Shown piece by piece: positions 30,701-39,990 of a stretch of 64,000 bases of DNA (position 1 is the stretch's first letter; each line of letters starts with the position of its first letter). Position numbers and translations under genes: made by a program. This DNA is from Closterium sp. NIES-65 (Eukaryota > Streptophyta > Zygnematophyceae > Desmidiales > Closteriaceae): the NCBI GenBank assembly GCA_948144175.1, contig CANXME010001452.1, positions 434,001 to 498,000 of the forward strand. Reading direction: 5' to 3'. The notes beneath the pieces were generated by a model. It saw only the letters and a list, made by a program, of their open reading frames with translations, was not told the DNA's origin and made no database searches.

Positions 30701-31624
30701 GTAGAACTGCCACCGAGGCGCGTCAGGGGGGAACCCCAGGAAGACGCAAGGAGCAGCACGAGTAGAGAGCTTGTACGCAGACAAGTCCCGGACAAACGCC
30801 CGAGATCCCCAGACCCGGAACGCCGACGCATCGCCAACCTTCCCCGTCCACAGCAAGGCTGGGGAGGTCTCCGGCCTGGAGACCCTGGGGTGGAGGTTGA
30901 TCTGATGCGCCGCGTACCGCACCGCAAACGGCCACAGAAAATGGGGGGCAGCCGCATGCATCATAGACGTACGGGCGACGTCCATGACCATGCCAATGCG
31001 GCGCTCAGCAATCCCATTTCGCTGCGGAGAGTCCGGAAGCGTGAAGGTCTGACGGATACCTCGTGCACGACAGTAGGCTTGCAGAAGGCCAGAGGAGAAC
31101 TCTCCGCCTCTGTCCGAGTGCAGACGCAGAACAGGGAAGTCCGAGCCAAAGCTCTGCCTGAGCTGGAGACGAGCAGCGCGGATCCAGTCGATCAGCAACT
31201 CAGTGACATCACCCTTGCTGCGCAAGGGGAAGACTGCGGTGTGACGCGAATAGTCGTCAACAACAAGCAGGAAGTAGCGCTCGTGACCCTGTCCACGGAC
31301 GCGGGCTGGGCCCCACACGTCCATGTGAAGCGTCTGCAACGGGGCCTCTGTCGGAGGAAACTGGGAGGAGTGAGGGGCAGCACGCTGGCGCCCCTCGACA
31401 CAGGGGACACAGGTAGGGCCAGGGCCATGAGGAAGGGGAGGGAGGGACCGGGGGAGACCAGACACAAGAAGACGGGAGGCCATGCCTCTGAGCCGAAGCA
31501 GAGAGGGGTGACCAAGGCGGTGGTGCCAGAGGAGAGTCTCGTGACACAGGAGACGGCACGAACAGGGGGCAGACTGAGGACCAGACCTGGACGCTACAGC
31601 AAACACCTGGCCCGTGTCAAACAT
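27704..31624 (-). CDS. Element E pol (pre-integrase, integrase, RT, RNase H), 5'-truncated
   Basis: An uninterrupted frame of 1306 codons. The initiating ATG and the first few codons lie in the LTR of element F; E sequence proper begins around GQVFAVASRSG. Domains in order: pre-integrase HHRLGHPS and CVPC; integrase HMDVWG, HSDRGGEF and NGIAER; AEPGG-like linker and QELREWFAQR; RT with KAHYVARGFSQ, LDFNTAFLQG and YVDD; RNase H with HADASWADD, CEAEIYAG and YVDNKA. No stop or shift interrupts about 3.9 kb. This implies recent descent from an active copy, although loss of gag and protease makes it non-autonomous. It is very similar to N1 throughout. Confidence 0.88.
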   Translation of the reverse strand: MFDTGQVFAVASRSGPQSAPCSCRLLCHETLLWHHRLGHPSLLRLRGMASRLLVSGLPRSLPPLPHGPGPTCVPCVEGRQRAAPHSSQFPPTEAPLQTLHMDVWGPARVRGQGHERYFLLVVDDYSRHTAVFPLRSKGDVTELLIDWIRAARLQLRQSFGSDFPVLRLHSDRGGEFSSGLLQAYCRARGIRQTFTLPDSPQRNGIAERRIGMVMDVARTSMMHAAAPHFLWPFAVRYAAHQINLHPRVSRPETSPALLWTGKVGDASAFRVWGSRAFVRDLSAYKLSTRAAPCVFLGFPPDAPRWQFYHPTSRRVLSSQDVTFEESVPYYRLFPYRTPSLPPPPLFLVPGPPPVDALPPQGPAPSGVSQVDAVEPVKVTGDSGAAEGVEHGGADSGGAELQGAEPRGATRGGAKPGGAEPGGAESGGATPGGAQPGGTPPGGSPGASSRREPLSPQELREWFAQRLRRAASAGGSSAAEGAAVAGPGRARSGSTGAAGPADSTGASAAEGVGAEPTAGGPAGGAPGAAGGAAGAGASAGDTGAVPAVSRVAARPRLYFVPLLQQVLGLQPSPGPPPSLECPQPVPSQFQLQPTSPLPTPSPYSGPTGGLAERREPASCPASPIRAARASGRGSRQRPPPVPGTHRMSLRPSTAPLRAPLPSPPESSLPALADPESDSLRAASPTVTRLLATVVTDPSFESTAASALVTELVDFAARCRLDYATSLVAESESVHPLSVGGECALGTDVLEDRQEEFQCLAAASPHLVSVLLTPEGDPDALDIPTPRSYAEAIEGPYSSQWQAAMDAEMTSWKSTGTYVDAVPPPGANIVSGMWIFRVKRPPGSPPVFKAHYVARGFSQRQGVDYFQTFSPTPKMTTLRVLLHVAAHRDYELHSLDFNTAFLQGSLHEEIWLRRPPGFTGSFLPGTQWSLRRPVYGLRQAPREWHDTLRTTLAALGFAPSTADPSLFLRTDTSLPPFYILVYVDDLVFATADTAGLAYVKSELQKRHTCTDLGELRSYLGLQITRDRARRTITLTQSHMVQQVLQRFGFTYSSPQATPLPTRHSLSTLPSDEFVESSGPYPELVGCLMYLMTCTRPDLAYRLSILARYVAPGRHRPENMVAAKRVLRYLCSTSGMGLVLGGRSPVVLTGHADASWADDQATQRSSQGYTFSLGSGSISWRATRSSSVLGSNCEAEIYAGAMAAQELRWLTYLLTDLGEPPRSPPVLYVDNKAMLALCREQRLEHRTKHIALRYFLARELQQRGQLRLAYVASKANTADVFTKALAPCDHQRFCTQLGLVPVLPHLLTS

Positions 31625-31739
31625 TATATCTATGTTTTAGTTGTTTAGGCTACAGTGGGTTAGCCTATAGGGGGTACACATTTCTAGGGTTTCCTACTTG
31701 TACTCATTTCACTGCTAGTTCATTCATTCTTGTTCAACA
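31615..31739 (+). repeat. 5' LTR and primer site of element F
   Basis: Begins tgtcaaacattat and ends gttcaaca. The primer site tggtatagagc follows at 31740, with the same one-base deletion as N1. The core reads taggctacagtgggttagcc. Its partner LTR has been lost. Confidence 0.88.
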
Positions 31740-31849
31740 TGGTATAGAGCAGGTTCTTCCTAGGACCGATTTTTAGGGTCCACCGCTACCTACCTACCTA
31801 CCTACGCCCTAGGGCGCCTCGGTTTTCTCACCCCTAGAGGCCCCGAACG

Positions 31850-32460
31850 GCCCACGCGCTCGCCCTTAGAGGCCCTGTCGGCCCCGCGCTCACGTCCTTA
31901 GAGGCCCCGAATCGGCCCCGCGCTTACCCCTAGAGGCCCCGATTGGCCCTACGCTCGTCCTTATCGGCCCACGTCGGCCCCGCGCTCGTCCTTCACGGCC
32001 CCGAACGGCCCCGTGTTTGCCCCTAGAGGCCCACGACGGCCCCGCGCTCGCCCTTAGAGGCCCTGAACGGCCCCGCGCTTATCCCTAACGGCCCCGATAG
32101 GCCCCGCGCTCGCCCTTAGCGGCCCACGTCGGCCCCGCGCTCGTCCCTATCGACCTCGTTCGGCCCCGCGCTCGTCCCTAACGGCCCCGATTGGCCCCGC
32201 GCTCCCCCTTAGAGGCCCACGTCGGCCCCGCGCTCGTCCCTCACGGCCCCGTTTGGCCCCACCCGCTCCCCGCGCTCGCCTCTATAGGCCCCGAACGGCC
32301 CCACCCAAAACGAGCCGCCCGACCCGAGCCGCCCGACCCGAGCCGCCCGACCCGAGCCGCCCAGCCCAAACCGAGCCGCGCCGCCCGAACCGAGCCGCGC
32401 CGCCCTACCTGTACCGAGCCGCACCGCCCTACCCGTACCGAGCCGCGCCGCCCTACCTGC
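31850..32460 (+). repeat. Minisatellite leader of element F
   Basis: Roughly 35-40-bp units around ggccccgcgctcgcccttagaggcc, varied and tandem, up to about 32300. Then come gagccgcccgacccgagccgcc units to 32460, and a T run (32480-32493). The units differ from those of N1, D and K, but the arrangement of GC-rich tandem repeats upstream of gag is the same. Confidence 0.75.
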
Positions 32461-32526
32461 CCTTTGGGTGCTTCTACTGTTTTTTTTTTTTTTCCTACTA
32501 CTGCTACCATTAGTGTTACTACTGCT

Positions 32527-33573
32527 ATGGCTAGCCCTCCTGTGCTAGCTTTCGATGCTGAGGGCCGCCCAGTGAAGTTCGACACCTGGCTTGATGACTT
32601 ACACCTCTTCCTACAGCTCACTGCCAAGGAAGACATCTCACTGTACGATCACGCCCTAGGCCACGCTACTGCTCCTGCTGCTACTGCTGACAGCACTGCC
32701 CGCTCACAGTGGCAGACTCGTGACGCCCATGCTCGCTTCGCTTTTCGCAACTCTCTGTCGATAGATGAGCGCGAGCACTTTGGGCAGCACAAGACTGCGC
32801 AGGCACTGTACACTGCTGTCGTTGCCCGCTACTCCTCACCGGCCTCTGCCGCACTAGGCCGTCTCTCTCTTCCCTACCTGTTCCACGACTTAGCTTCTTT
32901 CCACACAGTCGCTGACCTCATTACCCACCTCCGCACTAGTGAGGCTCGCTTCCGCGCCGCTATGCCTGATGAGTTCCTTGCCACGAACCCACCCCCGCTC
33001 TGGCTCACTCTCTACCACCTAGTCACGCGCCTCCCTAACACTCTGCGCTCAGTCAGGGACCACTTCCTAGCGCGCTGCCCCACTGAGCTCACCATTGCCC
33101 TCCTCGAGAAGGAACTCCTTGCAGCTGAGGCTAGCATAGTCGCTGTAGGTGCCTCTCGTGGTGACCCCCGTACCCCGTTCTTTGAGGGGTGTTCTCCCTC
33201 CCCCCTTCTTCCCTCTGTCGCCTGTGCTGCTGCTGTCGACCTCCTTGGTGCTGAGAAGGTCGCGACTGCGTCTGCCTCGAGCGGGCGCCGCAGCGGCAAG
33301 GGCAAGGGGGGCAAAGGCGGTGGTGGTGACAGCGGGGGTGGCGGTGGTGGGGGAGGTGGTGGTGGCGGGGGTGGTGGCGCGGGCGGGGGAGGTGGCAGCG
33401 GTGGGGGGGGTGGCGGCAGCGGCGGGGGAGGTGGCCGGGGCGGAGGAGGTGGTGGGGGTGGCGGTGGACGAGGCGGCGGCAGGGGTTGGGGTGGTCGAGG
33501 AGGTGGTGGCAGCGGTGGTGGTCGTGGAGGCACTGGCGGTGGCCAGGGCCAGCAGCACACTCCGTCGCCTTAG
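32527..33573 (+). CDS. Element F gag (truncated by stop)
   Basis: ATG at 32527 (MASPPVLAFDAEGRP). The capsid-like region runs to about residue 240 (HFGQHKTAQALYTAVVARYS, LITHLRTSEARFR, LTLYHLVTRLPNT). A Gly-rich linker of about 80 residues follows. A tag at 33571-33573 replaces the Gln codon of the usual SPQQLREWY segment. Next, a run of 19 G (33603-33621) shifts the frame, and the Cys/His knuckle start (CTYVIRTGDRTG, CGGPHATQ) is then cut by the solo LTR. It is readable as a gag protein but separated from pol. Confidence 0.82.
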   Translation: MASPPVLAFDAEGRPVKFDTWLDDLHLFLQLTAKEDISLYDHALGHATAPAATADSTARSQWQTRDAHARFAFRNSLSIDEREHFGQHKTAQALYTAVVARYSSPASAALGRLSLPYLFHDLASFHTVADLITHLRTSEARFRAAMPDEFLATNPPPLWLTLYHLVTRLPNTLRSVRDHFLARCPTELTIALLEKELLAAEASIVAVGASRGDPRTPFFEGCSPSPLLPSVACAAAVDLLGAEKVATASASSGRRSGKGKGGKGGGGDSGGGGGGGGGGGGGGGAGGGGGSGGGGGGSGGGGGRGGGGGGGGGGRGGGRGWGGRGGGGSGGGRGGTGGGQGQQHTPSP

Positions 33574-33698
33574 GAGGTCCGTGAGTGGTACTCTCAGCAC
33601 GTGGGGGGGGGGGGGGGGGGGTGGCCTTAGCTGCACGTACGTCATTCGCACAGGTGACCGCACTGGCCAGCCGTGTGGGGGACCGCACGCCACACAGC

Positions 33699-34071
33699 TG
33701 TGAGGATCTAGGATCGAGCTCAGAAAAGAGAGTTTGAATTGAATTGAATGATCACCTGGGTACAACACGAGGCTATATATAGGCTCGACACAAGGCCCCG
33801 TAACCAGGTGTTACGCGAAGGTTCCGCGGGTCACGAAGCGTCCCGAACAGATCCTTACCGAATTCGGTAGGAGACAATTCGGTGGCAACTGAAAAGCCAG
33901 AATTCGGTGCACACAACCTAGCTCGGTGCTATAACTACAATAAAATATAGGAAAGCACCTAGCCTAGGAAATCAAGCAATTCATGCATGCATATAATTAA
34001 CCTATGCTAGAAATAGCATAATAAAGTAAAGGCAAGCAAGCATAGCTGGCATAAGCCGTCGTACTCTCACA
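33699..34071 (-). mobile_element. Solo LTR (373 bp) inside element F gag
   Basis: Inverted termini tgtgag...ctcaca, flanked by the 5-bp duplication acagc (33694-33698 and 34072-34076). Removing it rejoins the knuckle codons of F (ATQ then RCCARLNDAWR), so it is clean. A TATATATAG box on the minus strand (near 33772-33780) lies where an LTR promoter would be if the LTR points left. It contains repeated accgaattcggt-like motifs. It is unlike any other LTR in the window and is the product of LTR-LTR recombination of an otherwise unseen family. Confidence 0.85.
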
Positions 34072-36845
34072 ACAGCGTTGCTGCGCTCGTCTGAACGACG
34101 CTTGGCGTGTTCAGTTCCCTCAGGCCTCTGAGCTGCCCCGCTGGATTGATCTCCTGAAGAAGGGGATTGATATCTATGCTCTAGACTTTGATGCTATTCT
34201 CACTGCCATGTATGTGATGTCTACTAGTGGAGAGGGTGCTGAGTACCTGAGTGTCCCGGCCGACCCGGGCATTAGGACTGGTGTGTCTGCCGCTTCAGGT
34301 ACTTGCGTGTCCCCTGCCCCAGTTGCTGGTGAGGCTGCTGCTCTAGGTGCTTGTACGTCTGGCCCCCTTAGTACTGTGTCGACCGCAGCACTACACACCT
34401 TCACGCTGGACTCAGGTGCTTCTCGCTGTTTCTTTCGTGACCGCATTGCCCTTGAGCCACTTGCTCGGCCAGTAGCTGTCTCCCTCGCTGACCCCTCTGG
34501 GGGTCCGGTCATTGCGACCTCCTCCACTGTCCTTCCCTGTCCTGCGGTCCCGTCGGGCACACTGTCAGGTCTCCACCTCCCCTCGTTCTCTACGAACTTG
34601 GTGGCAGGTTGTGCACTCCAGGACGGGGGTGTTCACCAGTTCACCCCTGCCTACGAGCGTGTCCCACACTGCACGTGTGCTCGTACAGGCCGCCACCTGG
34701 CTACCTTCACCCGGCAGCCGGGGTCGGACCTGTACACACTGAGTACCACCTCCCCTCAGGTCGCTGCGTCTGCGTCCGCGTCAGGTCAGCTGTCTGCCCC
34801 TTGCTCGTGTCGCTCTCTAGCGCACGAGACTATCCTCTGGCACCACCGACTTGGCCACCCGTCTGTGCAGCGCCTTCGTGCCATGCACTCCCGGTACCTT
34901 GTCTCTGGTCTTCCCAGTGTCCTCCCTCCCCTCCCACCCTCGCCCGCTCCTCCCTGCCTTCCCTGTGTCGAGGGGCGGCAGCGCGCCGCTCCTCACTCCT
35001 CCTCGTTTCCCCCGACGACTGCTCCCTTGCAGACGCTCCACATGGACGTGTGGGGCCCAGCCCGCGTCCGTGGTCAGGGTCAGGAGAGGTACTTCCTGAT
35101 AGTTGTTGACGACTACTCGCGCTACACCACGGTCTTCCCCTTGCGCACCAAGGGTGAGGTCCCTGATGTCTTGATCCCTTGGATCCGCAGAGCTCGTCTC
35201 CAGCTCAGCGAGCGTTTCCGCTCGGACTTTCCTGTCCTGTGCTTGCACTCTGACAAAGGTGGTGAGTTCTCCTCCGACCTCTTGGCAGCCTACTGTGCTC
35301 AGCACGGCATTGAGCAGTCGTTCACGCTTCCGGCCTCTCCTCAGCAGAATGGGGTTGCGGAGCGCCGCATTGGCCTGGTCATGGAGGTCGCTCGTACCTC
35401 CTTGATCCATGCGGCTGCCCCCCACTTTCTGTGGCCGTTTGCGGTCCGGTACGCTGCGCACCAGCTCAACCTCTGGCCCCTGTGTCTCCTTGCCGGAGAC
35501 CTCGCCCACACTGCTGTGGACGGGGGAGGTTGGCGATGCGTCGCGTTTCCGGGTCTGGGGATCTCGAGCTTTTGTCCGCGATACGTCTGCGGACAAGCTC
35601 TCCTCTCGTGCTGTTCCCTGCGTCTTCCTCGGCTTTGTTCCGGACGCGCCTCGTTGGCAGTTTTACCACGCCACCTCGCGCCGGGTCTTGCCCTCTCAGG
35701 ACGTCACTTTTGACGAGTCTGTCCCCTACTACCGCCTCTTCCCCTACCGCACTGCCCCGCTCCCCCCCCCGCCTCTCTTCCTCGCGCCAGGTGCTGCTGT
35801 CGTAGACCCCCTCCCCCCTCAGGGTGCCGCTCCCTCAGGTGTGTCTCAGGTAGACCCGGTTGAGCCTGTTGAGGTTGCTGTCGACTCTCGACCTACTGGG
35901 GGTGCGGAGCCTGGGGGTGCTGAGCCTGGGGGTGCGGAGACTGGGGGTGCTGAGCCTGGGGGTGCGGACACTGGGGGTGCTGAGCCTGGGGGTGCGGAGA
36001 CTGGGGTTGCTGAGCCTGGGGGTGCGGACACTGGGGGTGCTGAGCCTGGGGGTGCGAAGACTGGGGGTGCTGAGCGTGGGGGTGCTGAGCCTGGGGGTGC
36101 GGGACCTGGGGGTTCTGCCTCTGGAGGTGCTGGACCTGAGAGTCCTACACCTGGACGAGGCCTCTCCTTGGAGCAGTTGCGTGAGTGGTACTTACAGTAC
36201 TGCAGCCTCCGGAAAGGTACCTCTGGGGCCAGACGCACTACAGGGACTGGTGCTGGTACTTCTCCTCCTAGCCGGGAGCTCCCCTCCCGTGAGCGGATCC
36301 GTGAGTGGTACGAGCGGCGCTGCACACTTCGGAGTGGCGCGCCTCATCTCACGGACCCCGCTGCTGCTGGTGCTACGGACCCGGCCGTTGGAGCTGCTAC
36401 TGGTGCGGCGGACCCGGGAGTTGGAGCTGCGACTGGTGCTGTGGAGTTGGGCGTTGGAGCTGCTGCTGGTGCTGAGGACCCAGGCACTGGTGCTGCGGCT
36501 GGTGCTGAGGACCCGGGCGTTGGAGCTGCTGCTGGTGCTGCGGACCCGGGCGTTGGAGCTGCTGCTGGTGCTGAGGGCCCGGGCGTTGGAGTTGCTACCG
36601 GTACGGCGAACCCGGGCGCTGGTGCTGCGGCTGGTGCTGAGGACCCGGGCGTTGGTGCTGCTACTGGTACTGCGGACCTGGGCGTTGGAGCTGCTGCTGG
36701 TGCTGCGGACCCGGGTGCTGGTGCTGTGGAGTCGGGCGTTGGAGCTGCTGCTGGTACTGGTGCTGCCGCTGGTCGTGCTGGTGTTGTCCCTGCTGTCTCT
36801 GGAGTCGCCGCGCGGCCTCGGCCGTACTTCGTACCGCTCCTTTAG
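34072..36845 (+). pseudogene. Element F: protease, integrase and linker
   Basis: After the solo LTR: knuckle end, LPRWIDLLKKGIDIYALDFDAIL, protease DSGAS (intact), pre-integrase HHRLGHPS and CLPC, integrase HMDVWG, HSDKGGEF, NGVAER. A frameshift near 35470 (after AHQLNL) moves the rest of integrase (TLLWTGEVGDAS and beyond) to another frame, open to 36845. The linker has AEPGGA(D/E)TGG repeats (35900-36110) and two copies of the LREWY motif (about 36175 and 36300). It then has an Ala/Gly/Val-rich tract of GVGAATGA units, and stops at FVPLL just before the RT part. Confidence 0.82.
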
Positions 36846-39000
36846 CAGGTTCTTGGTCTCTCGCCTCCTCCTGGTCCTCCTCCCTTAGCGTGTCCACAGC
36901 CTGTCCCGTCACAGTTACAGTTGCAGACGGCCTCCCCACTACCTGCTCCTTCTCCCTACGCTGGCCCTACTAGAGGCCTTACTGAGCGTCGTGAGCCTGC
37001 GTCTCGCCCTGCGTCGCCTGTCCGTCCTGCTAGCGCTGGTGGTCGTGGTTCGCGTCAGCGTCCTCCTCCTGTCCCTGGCACGCACCGGATGTCTCTTCGT
37101 CCGTCCACTGCTCCTCTGCGTGCCTCTTTACCTTCTCCTCCTACGTCTTCTCTTCCTGCTCTTGCCGACCCGGAGTCGGACTCTCTTCGTGCTGCCAGTC
37201 CTACTTTCACGCGTCTCCTTGCTACTGTCGTCACTGACCCTTCCTTTGAGTCCACTGCTGCATCTGCCCTAGTTGCTGAGCTTGTCGACTTTGCTGCTCG
37301 CTGTCGTCTAGACTACGCTGCTAGCCTCGTCGCTGAGTCTGAGTCTGTCTGTCCTCCGTCCGTCGGGGGTGTGTGTGTCCTTGGCACGGACGTCCTTGAG
37401 GACAGGCAGGAGGAGTTTCAGTGCTTGGCCGCTGCTTCACCTCATCTCGTGTCCGTACTGCTTACCCCTGAGGGAGACCCGGATGCACTTGACATCCCGA
37501 CTCCGCGCTCTTACGCGGAGGCGATAGAGGGTCCCTACTCTTCTCAGTGGCAGGCAGCTATGGATGCAGAGATGGCTTCCTGGAAGTCCACAGGCACCTA
37601 CGTTGACGCTGTCCCCCCTCCTGGGGCGAACATCGTCAGTGGCATGTGGATTTTCAGGGTGAAGCGGCCGCCGGGTTCTCCGCCTGTCTTCAAGGCGCGC
37701 TACGTGGCTCGTGGCTTCAGTCAGCGGCATGGAGTTGACTACTTTCAGACCTTCTCTCCCACCTCGAAGATGACCACTCTTCGGGTACTGCTGCACGTCG
37801 CTGCTCACCGTGACTACGAGCTACACTCCCTTGACTTCAGCACTGCGTTCCTGCAGGGCAGCCTGCACGAGGAGATCTGGCTGCGCCGCCCTCCTGGCTT
37901 CACTGGGTCTTTTCCTCCTGGCACCCAGTGGAGCCTTCGGCGGCCGGTCTATGGTCTCCGCCAGGCACTACGTGAGTGGCACGACACACTGAGGACTACA
38001 CTTGCGGCTCTTGGGTTTGCCCCCTCCACTGCTGACCCGTCGCTGTTTCTACGCACCGACACCTCTCTGCCGCCGTTCTACATCCTCGTGTACGTCGACG
38101 ACTTGGTCTATGCCAGAGGTGACACTGCTGAACTCGCCCACGTGAAGTCTGAGCTGTAGAAGAGACACACGTGCACTGACCTGGGTGAACTGCGCAGCTA
38201 CCTTGGCTTGCAGATCACCCGGGACAGAGCACGCCGCACCATTACCCTGACTCAGTCACACATGGTGCAGCAGGTCCTTCAGCGCTTCGGCTTCACGTAC
38301 TTCTCGCCTCAGGCCACTCCTCTGTCTACTCGCCACTCGCTCTCAGCTCTGCCTTCGGATCAGTCCGTAGAGTCGAGTGGCCCATATCAAGAGCTTGTTG
38401 GCTGCCTCATGTACCTGATGACCTGCACACGACCTGACCTTGCATACCCTCTTAGCATTCTTGCACGCTATGTTGCTCCTGGGAGACACCGACTAGAGCA
38501 CATGGCTGCAGCAAAGAGGGTGTTGCGCTACTTGTGCAGTACGTCGGGCATGGGGCTAGTGCTTGGAGGGCGGAGTCCAGTGGTCCTCACTGTACACGCA
38601 GACGCTTCTTGGGCTGACGACCAGGCTACGCAGCGGTCGTCACAGGGTTACACCTTCAGCCTTGGTTCCGGCTCTGTTTCATGGCGGGCTACTCGCTCGT
38701 CTTCTGTTCTCGGCTCCAGTTGTGAGGCTGAGATCTACGCAGGGGCCATGGCTACTCAGGAGCTTCGCTGGCTCACCTACCTGCTGACCAACCTTGAAGA
38801 GCCGCCTCGTTCTCCTCCAGTCCTGTACGTAGACAACAAGGCCATGCTGGCCTTGAGTCGAGAGCAGAGACTGGAGCACAGAACAAAGCACATTGCTCTC
38901 TGTTACTTCCTTGCTCGTGAGCTACAGCAGCGTGGTCAGTTGCGACTTGCGTACGTGGCCTCTGAGGCCAACACTGCTGATGTCTTCACCAAGGCACTTC
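36846..39000 (+). pseudogene. Element F: reverse transcriptase and RNase H
   Basis: RT region open to 38159 with WQAAMDAEMASWKSTGTYVD, KARYVARGFSQ, LDFSTAFLQG and YVDD (about 38092). A tag at 38157-38159 follows KSEL, where other copies have Gln. RNase H resumes (HADASWADD, CEAEIYAG, YVDNKA) and runs to FTKAL. There the sequence leaves the family and continues open into the Pro/Ala-rich leader of G as far as 39440. The chimeric frame is an accident of the deletion. Confidence 0.82.
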
Positions 39001-39468
39001 CGCCACGTGCGGCCCCGTCGCCACCACCACCGGCCCCGTCGCCACCACCTGCGGCCCCGTCGCCGCCACCTGCGGCCACGCAGCCGCCACCTGCGGCCTC
39101 GCCGCCACCTACGGCCCCGTCGCCGTCACTTGCGGCCCCGTCGCCCTCCCCTAGCGGCCCTATCACCGCTCAGCCGCCCAGCGACAGAGCCGCCGAGCAG
39201 CCTAGCAGCCGAGCCACCCTGTCGCCGAGCCGCCCAGCAGCCGAGCCGCCCTGCAGCCGAGCCGCCCAGCAGCCGAGCCGCCCTGCACCAGAGCCGCCCA
39301 GCAGCCGAGCCGCCCTGCGGCCAAGCCGCCCAGCAGTCGAGCCGCCCTGCCGCCCTGCCGCCGAGCCGCCGAGTCGCCCTACTGTCGAGCCGCTGCTGTT
39401 CCTACCAGTGCTCCCCGCCCCTCCTTCCTCGGAGTGGTGAGCTCACTTCTTTCTAGGCCATTACAGTC

Positions 39469-39990
39469 ATGGCTAACCCCAGTGTTCTTACTTTTGATGC
39501 TGCGGGCCGTGCCATTGACTTTGAGGTCTGGGTTTATGACCTCCAGCTGTTCCTACAGTGCGATAGGGCAGACGGTCTCTCCCTCTTTGACCTCACTTCT
39601 GGTGCCTCTCCTGCCCCTGCTGCTGATGCTGACGCCACTGTTCGCTCACAGTGGGCAACACGCGATGCTGCTGCTCGCCTTGCTGTGCGTCGCCACTTAC
39701 CGACCACTGAGCGTGCACACTTTAGCCAGTACAAGAGTGCTCAGACTTTGTACGACGCTGTAGTTGCACGCTACTCTTCCCCTGCCACTGCTGCATTGAG
39801 CCGCCTCATGCTACCGTACCTCTTCCCTGACCTTGCTGCCTTTCCTACAGTCGCTGAACTCATTACGCACCTCCGCACTGGTGACACTCGCTACCGCGCT
39901 GCGCTTCCTGCTGAGTTCTGCGCCAAGAACCCCCCCCCCCCCCCCCCCCATGTACATCACCCTCTACTACATAGTCACCCGGCTTCCTGA
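39469..39990 (+). pseudogene. Element G gag, capsid part
   Basis: ATG at 39469 (MANPSVLTFDAAGRA), close to N1 gag. The frame is correct up to AEFCAKN. A run of C at 39930-39949 (19 C after the Asn codon) then causes a +1 shift, and the next 40 bases read an unrelated frame to a stop at 39990. The correct frame continues with ATGTACATC immediately after the C run. Confidence 0.85.

Larger units (their letters stand above)
27347..31614 (-). mobile_element. Element E: 5'-truncated short-LTR copia element with intact pol
   Basis: Minus-strand element. Its 3' LTR is at 27347-27471, preceded by the purine tract (plus-strand cacccccatag, 27472-27482) and the conserved 3' block. Pol is open from pre-integrase to the end of RNase H. 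Everything upstream (protease, gag, leader, 5' LTR) is missing: at 31614 it abuts the 5' LTR of element F, which has the opposite orientation. The missing half is not found on the far side of F/G, consistent with a later deletion at the F-G junction. Confidence 0.88.
31615..39000 (+). mobile_element. Element F: 3'-truncated short-LTR copia element
   Basis: Starts with a 125-bp LTR (31615-31739), then primer site tggtatagagcagg, GC-rich leader, gag, protease, integrase, RT and RNase H. It carries a 373-bp solo LTR in gag (33699-34071), a frameshift in integrase and stops in RT. At about 39000, inside the RNase H C-terminus (after FTKAL), it passes without any LTR into the leader of element G, so its 3' end has been deleted. 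Confidence 0.85.

Noticed and set aside
30698-31648. 316-codon plus-strand open frame opposite element E integrase
   Set aside because: It is antisense to a well-supported pol frame, with Arg-rich composition from GC-rich codons and no domain. The same antisense frame recurs opposite every integrase here.
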